A stretch of 22,654 bases of DNA, taken from assembly GCA_026770585.1 (NCBI GenBank), contig MU646536.1, positions 216,165 to 238,818 on the forward strand. Direction: 5' to 3'. Below, piece by piece: positions 1 to 22,654 of the stretch (positions are counted from its first letter, which is position 1; the number at the start of each line of letters is the position of its first letter). The notes below the pieces were generated by a model. It was not told the origin of the DNA, did no database searches, and saw only the letters and a list, made by a program, of their open reading frames with translations. A program made the translations under genes and the position numbers. This stretch comes from Baffinella frigidus (Eukaryota > Cryptophyceae > Cryptomonadales > Baffinellaceae).

Positions 1-150
1 CCCTGAATCCCAAACCCCAAACCCCAAACCCCAAACTCCAAACCCCAAACCCCAAACCCCAAACCCCAAACCCCAAACCCCAAACCCCAAACCCCAAATC
101 CTGAACCCTGATCCCAAACCCCGAATCCTAAACCCTAAGTTTAAGCCTGG
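1..150. repeat. CCCCAAA heptamer array (intron)
   Basis: About 16 tandem CCCCAAA units, grading into CCCTGAA/CCCTAAA variants. Intronic filler of the ITPR-like gene. A second CCCTGAA block lies at about 299-420. Confidence 0.9.
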
Positions 151-189
151 AAATAAAAAAGATAGAAGTGAACCTTGATGGTTCAGCAG

Positions 190-243
190 GGCAACGTACG
201 CGTCGCGCCCGTCTCGCTCCTCCGGGGGGGCACTGTTCTCATC
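190..243 (+). pseudogene. 5' partial copy of exon E1
   Basis: Follows ttcagcag and matches the first ~18 codons of E1 (NVRVAPVSLLRG); similarity ends after a G run and no donor is seen. Confidence 0.75.
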
Positions 244-435
244 TTCTTGTTGCTTCGAACCCAAACCCTGCACCCTGAATCGTTTGGATATCCTTTCAAC
301 CTGAACCCTGAACCCTGAACCCTGAACCCTGAACCCTGCACCCTGAAGCCAACCTGCAACCTGAACCCTGAACCCTGATCCCTGAACCCCGAAACCTCAA
401 TCCTGAAACCTAAATCTCAACGTATCATTTTGCAG

Positions 436-22648
<22,213 letters not shown>

Positions 22649-22654
22649 GTAAAC

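Overview
The window comes from a eukaryote. It contains one very large multi-exon gene on the + strand, running in from before the left edge and out past the right edge. Coding pieces are short (about 40-170 bases), strongly G/C-ending in third codon positions (TCG, GCG, ACG, CTC common), and separated by long low-complexity introns. Nearly all introns end in CAG|G and most are phase 0. Intron filler is largely telomere-like 7-mers (CCCTAAA, CCCTGAA, CCCCAAA and relatives). Plant-type telomere motif, codon bias and repeat style suggest an alga. A prasinophyte green alga such as a pyramimonadalean fits best to me; a dinoflagellate or haptophyte cannot be excluded without a search.

Joining the exons gives about 800 residues that align in order with the inositol 1,4,5-trisphosphate receptor (IP3R/ITPR, ryanodine-receptor superfamily). 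The match runs from just after the IP3-binding core through the first RIH/armadillo region to the second RIH domain (very roughly residues 600-1400 of a vertebrate type 1 receptor, from memory). Diagnostic matches lie at 2133-2246, 2876-2929, 3446-3783, 4550-4717, 6290-6415, 11828-11915 and 20706-22648. The IP3-binding MIR part should lie upstream, and the RIH-associated and pore domains downstream.

Layout: 1-5026 holds exons for the end of ARM1/RIH-1. 5027-6788 is a repeat-rich intron containing the strongly conserved exon 6290-6415. 6789-12460 holds exons of the next armadillo block among telomere-like introns, with a 583-base assembly gap. 12461-19240 holds poorly conserved, probably disordered linker exons. 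19346-22648 holds the second RIH domain.

The striking feature is that most exons are accompanied by tandem partial copies of themselves. Copies carrying the acceptor and 5' part lie upstream of the complete exon; copies carrying the 3' part and donor lie downstream. I count roughly 35 and 25 of these. Geometry alone can explain the polarity (tandem duplication across one splice junction), but hand comparison shows that many copies differ from the complete exon almost only at synonymous positions, which dead pseudo-exons should not do. Several introns also appear to use GC donors, and several hairpin (MITE- or introner-like) elements sit in or beside exon copies. No rRNA, tRNA, CRISPR array or second gene was recognised.
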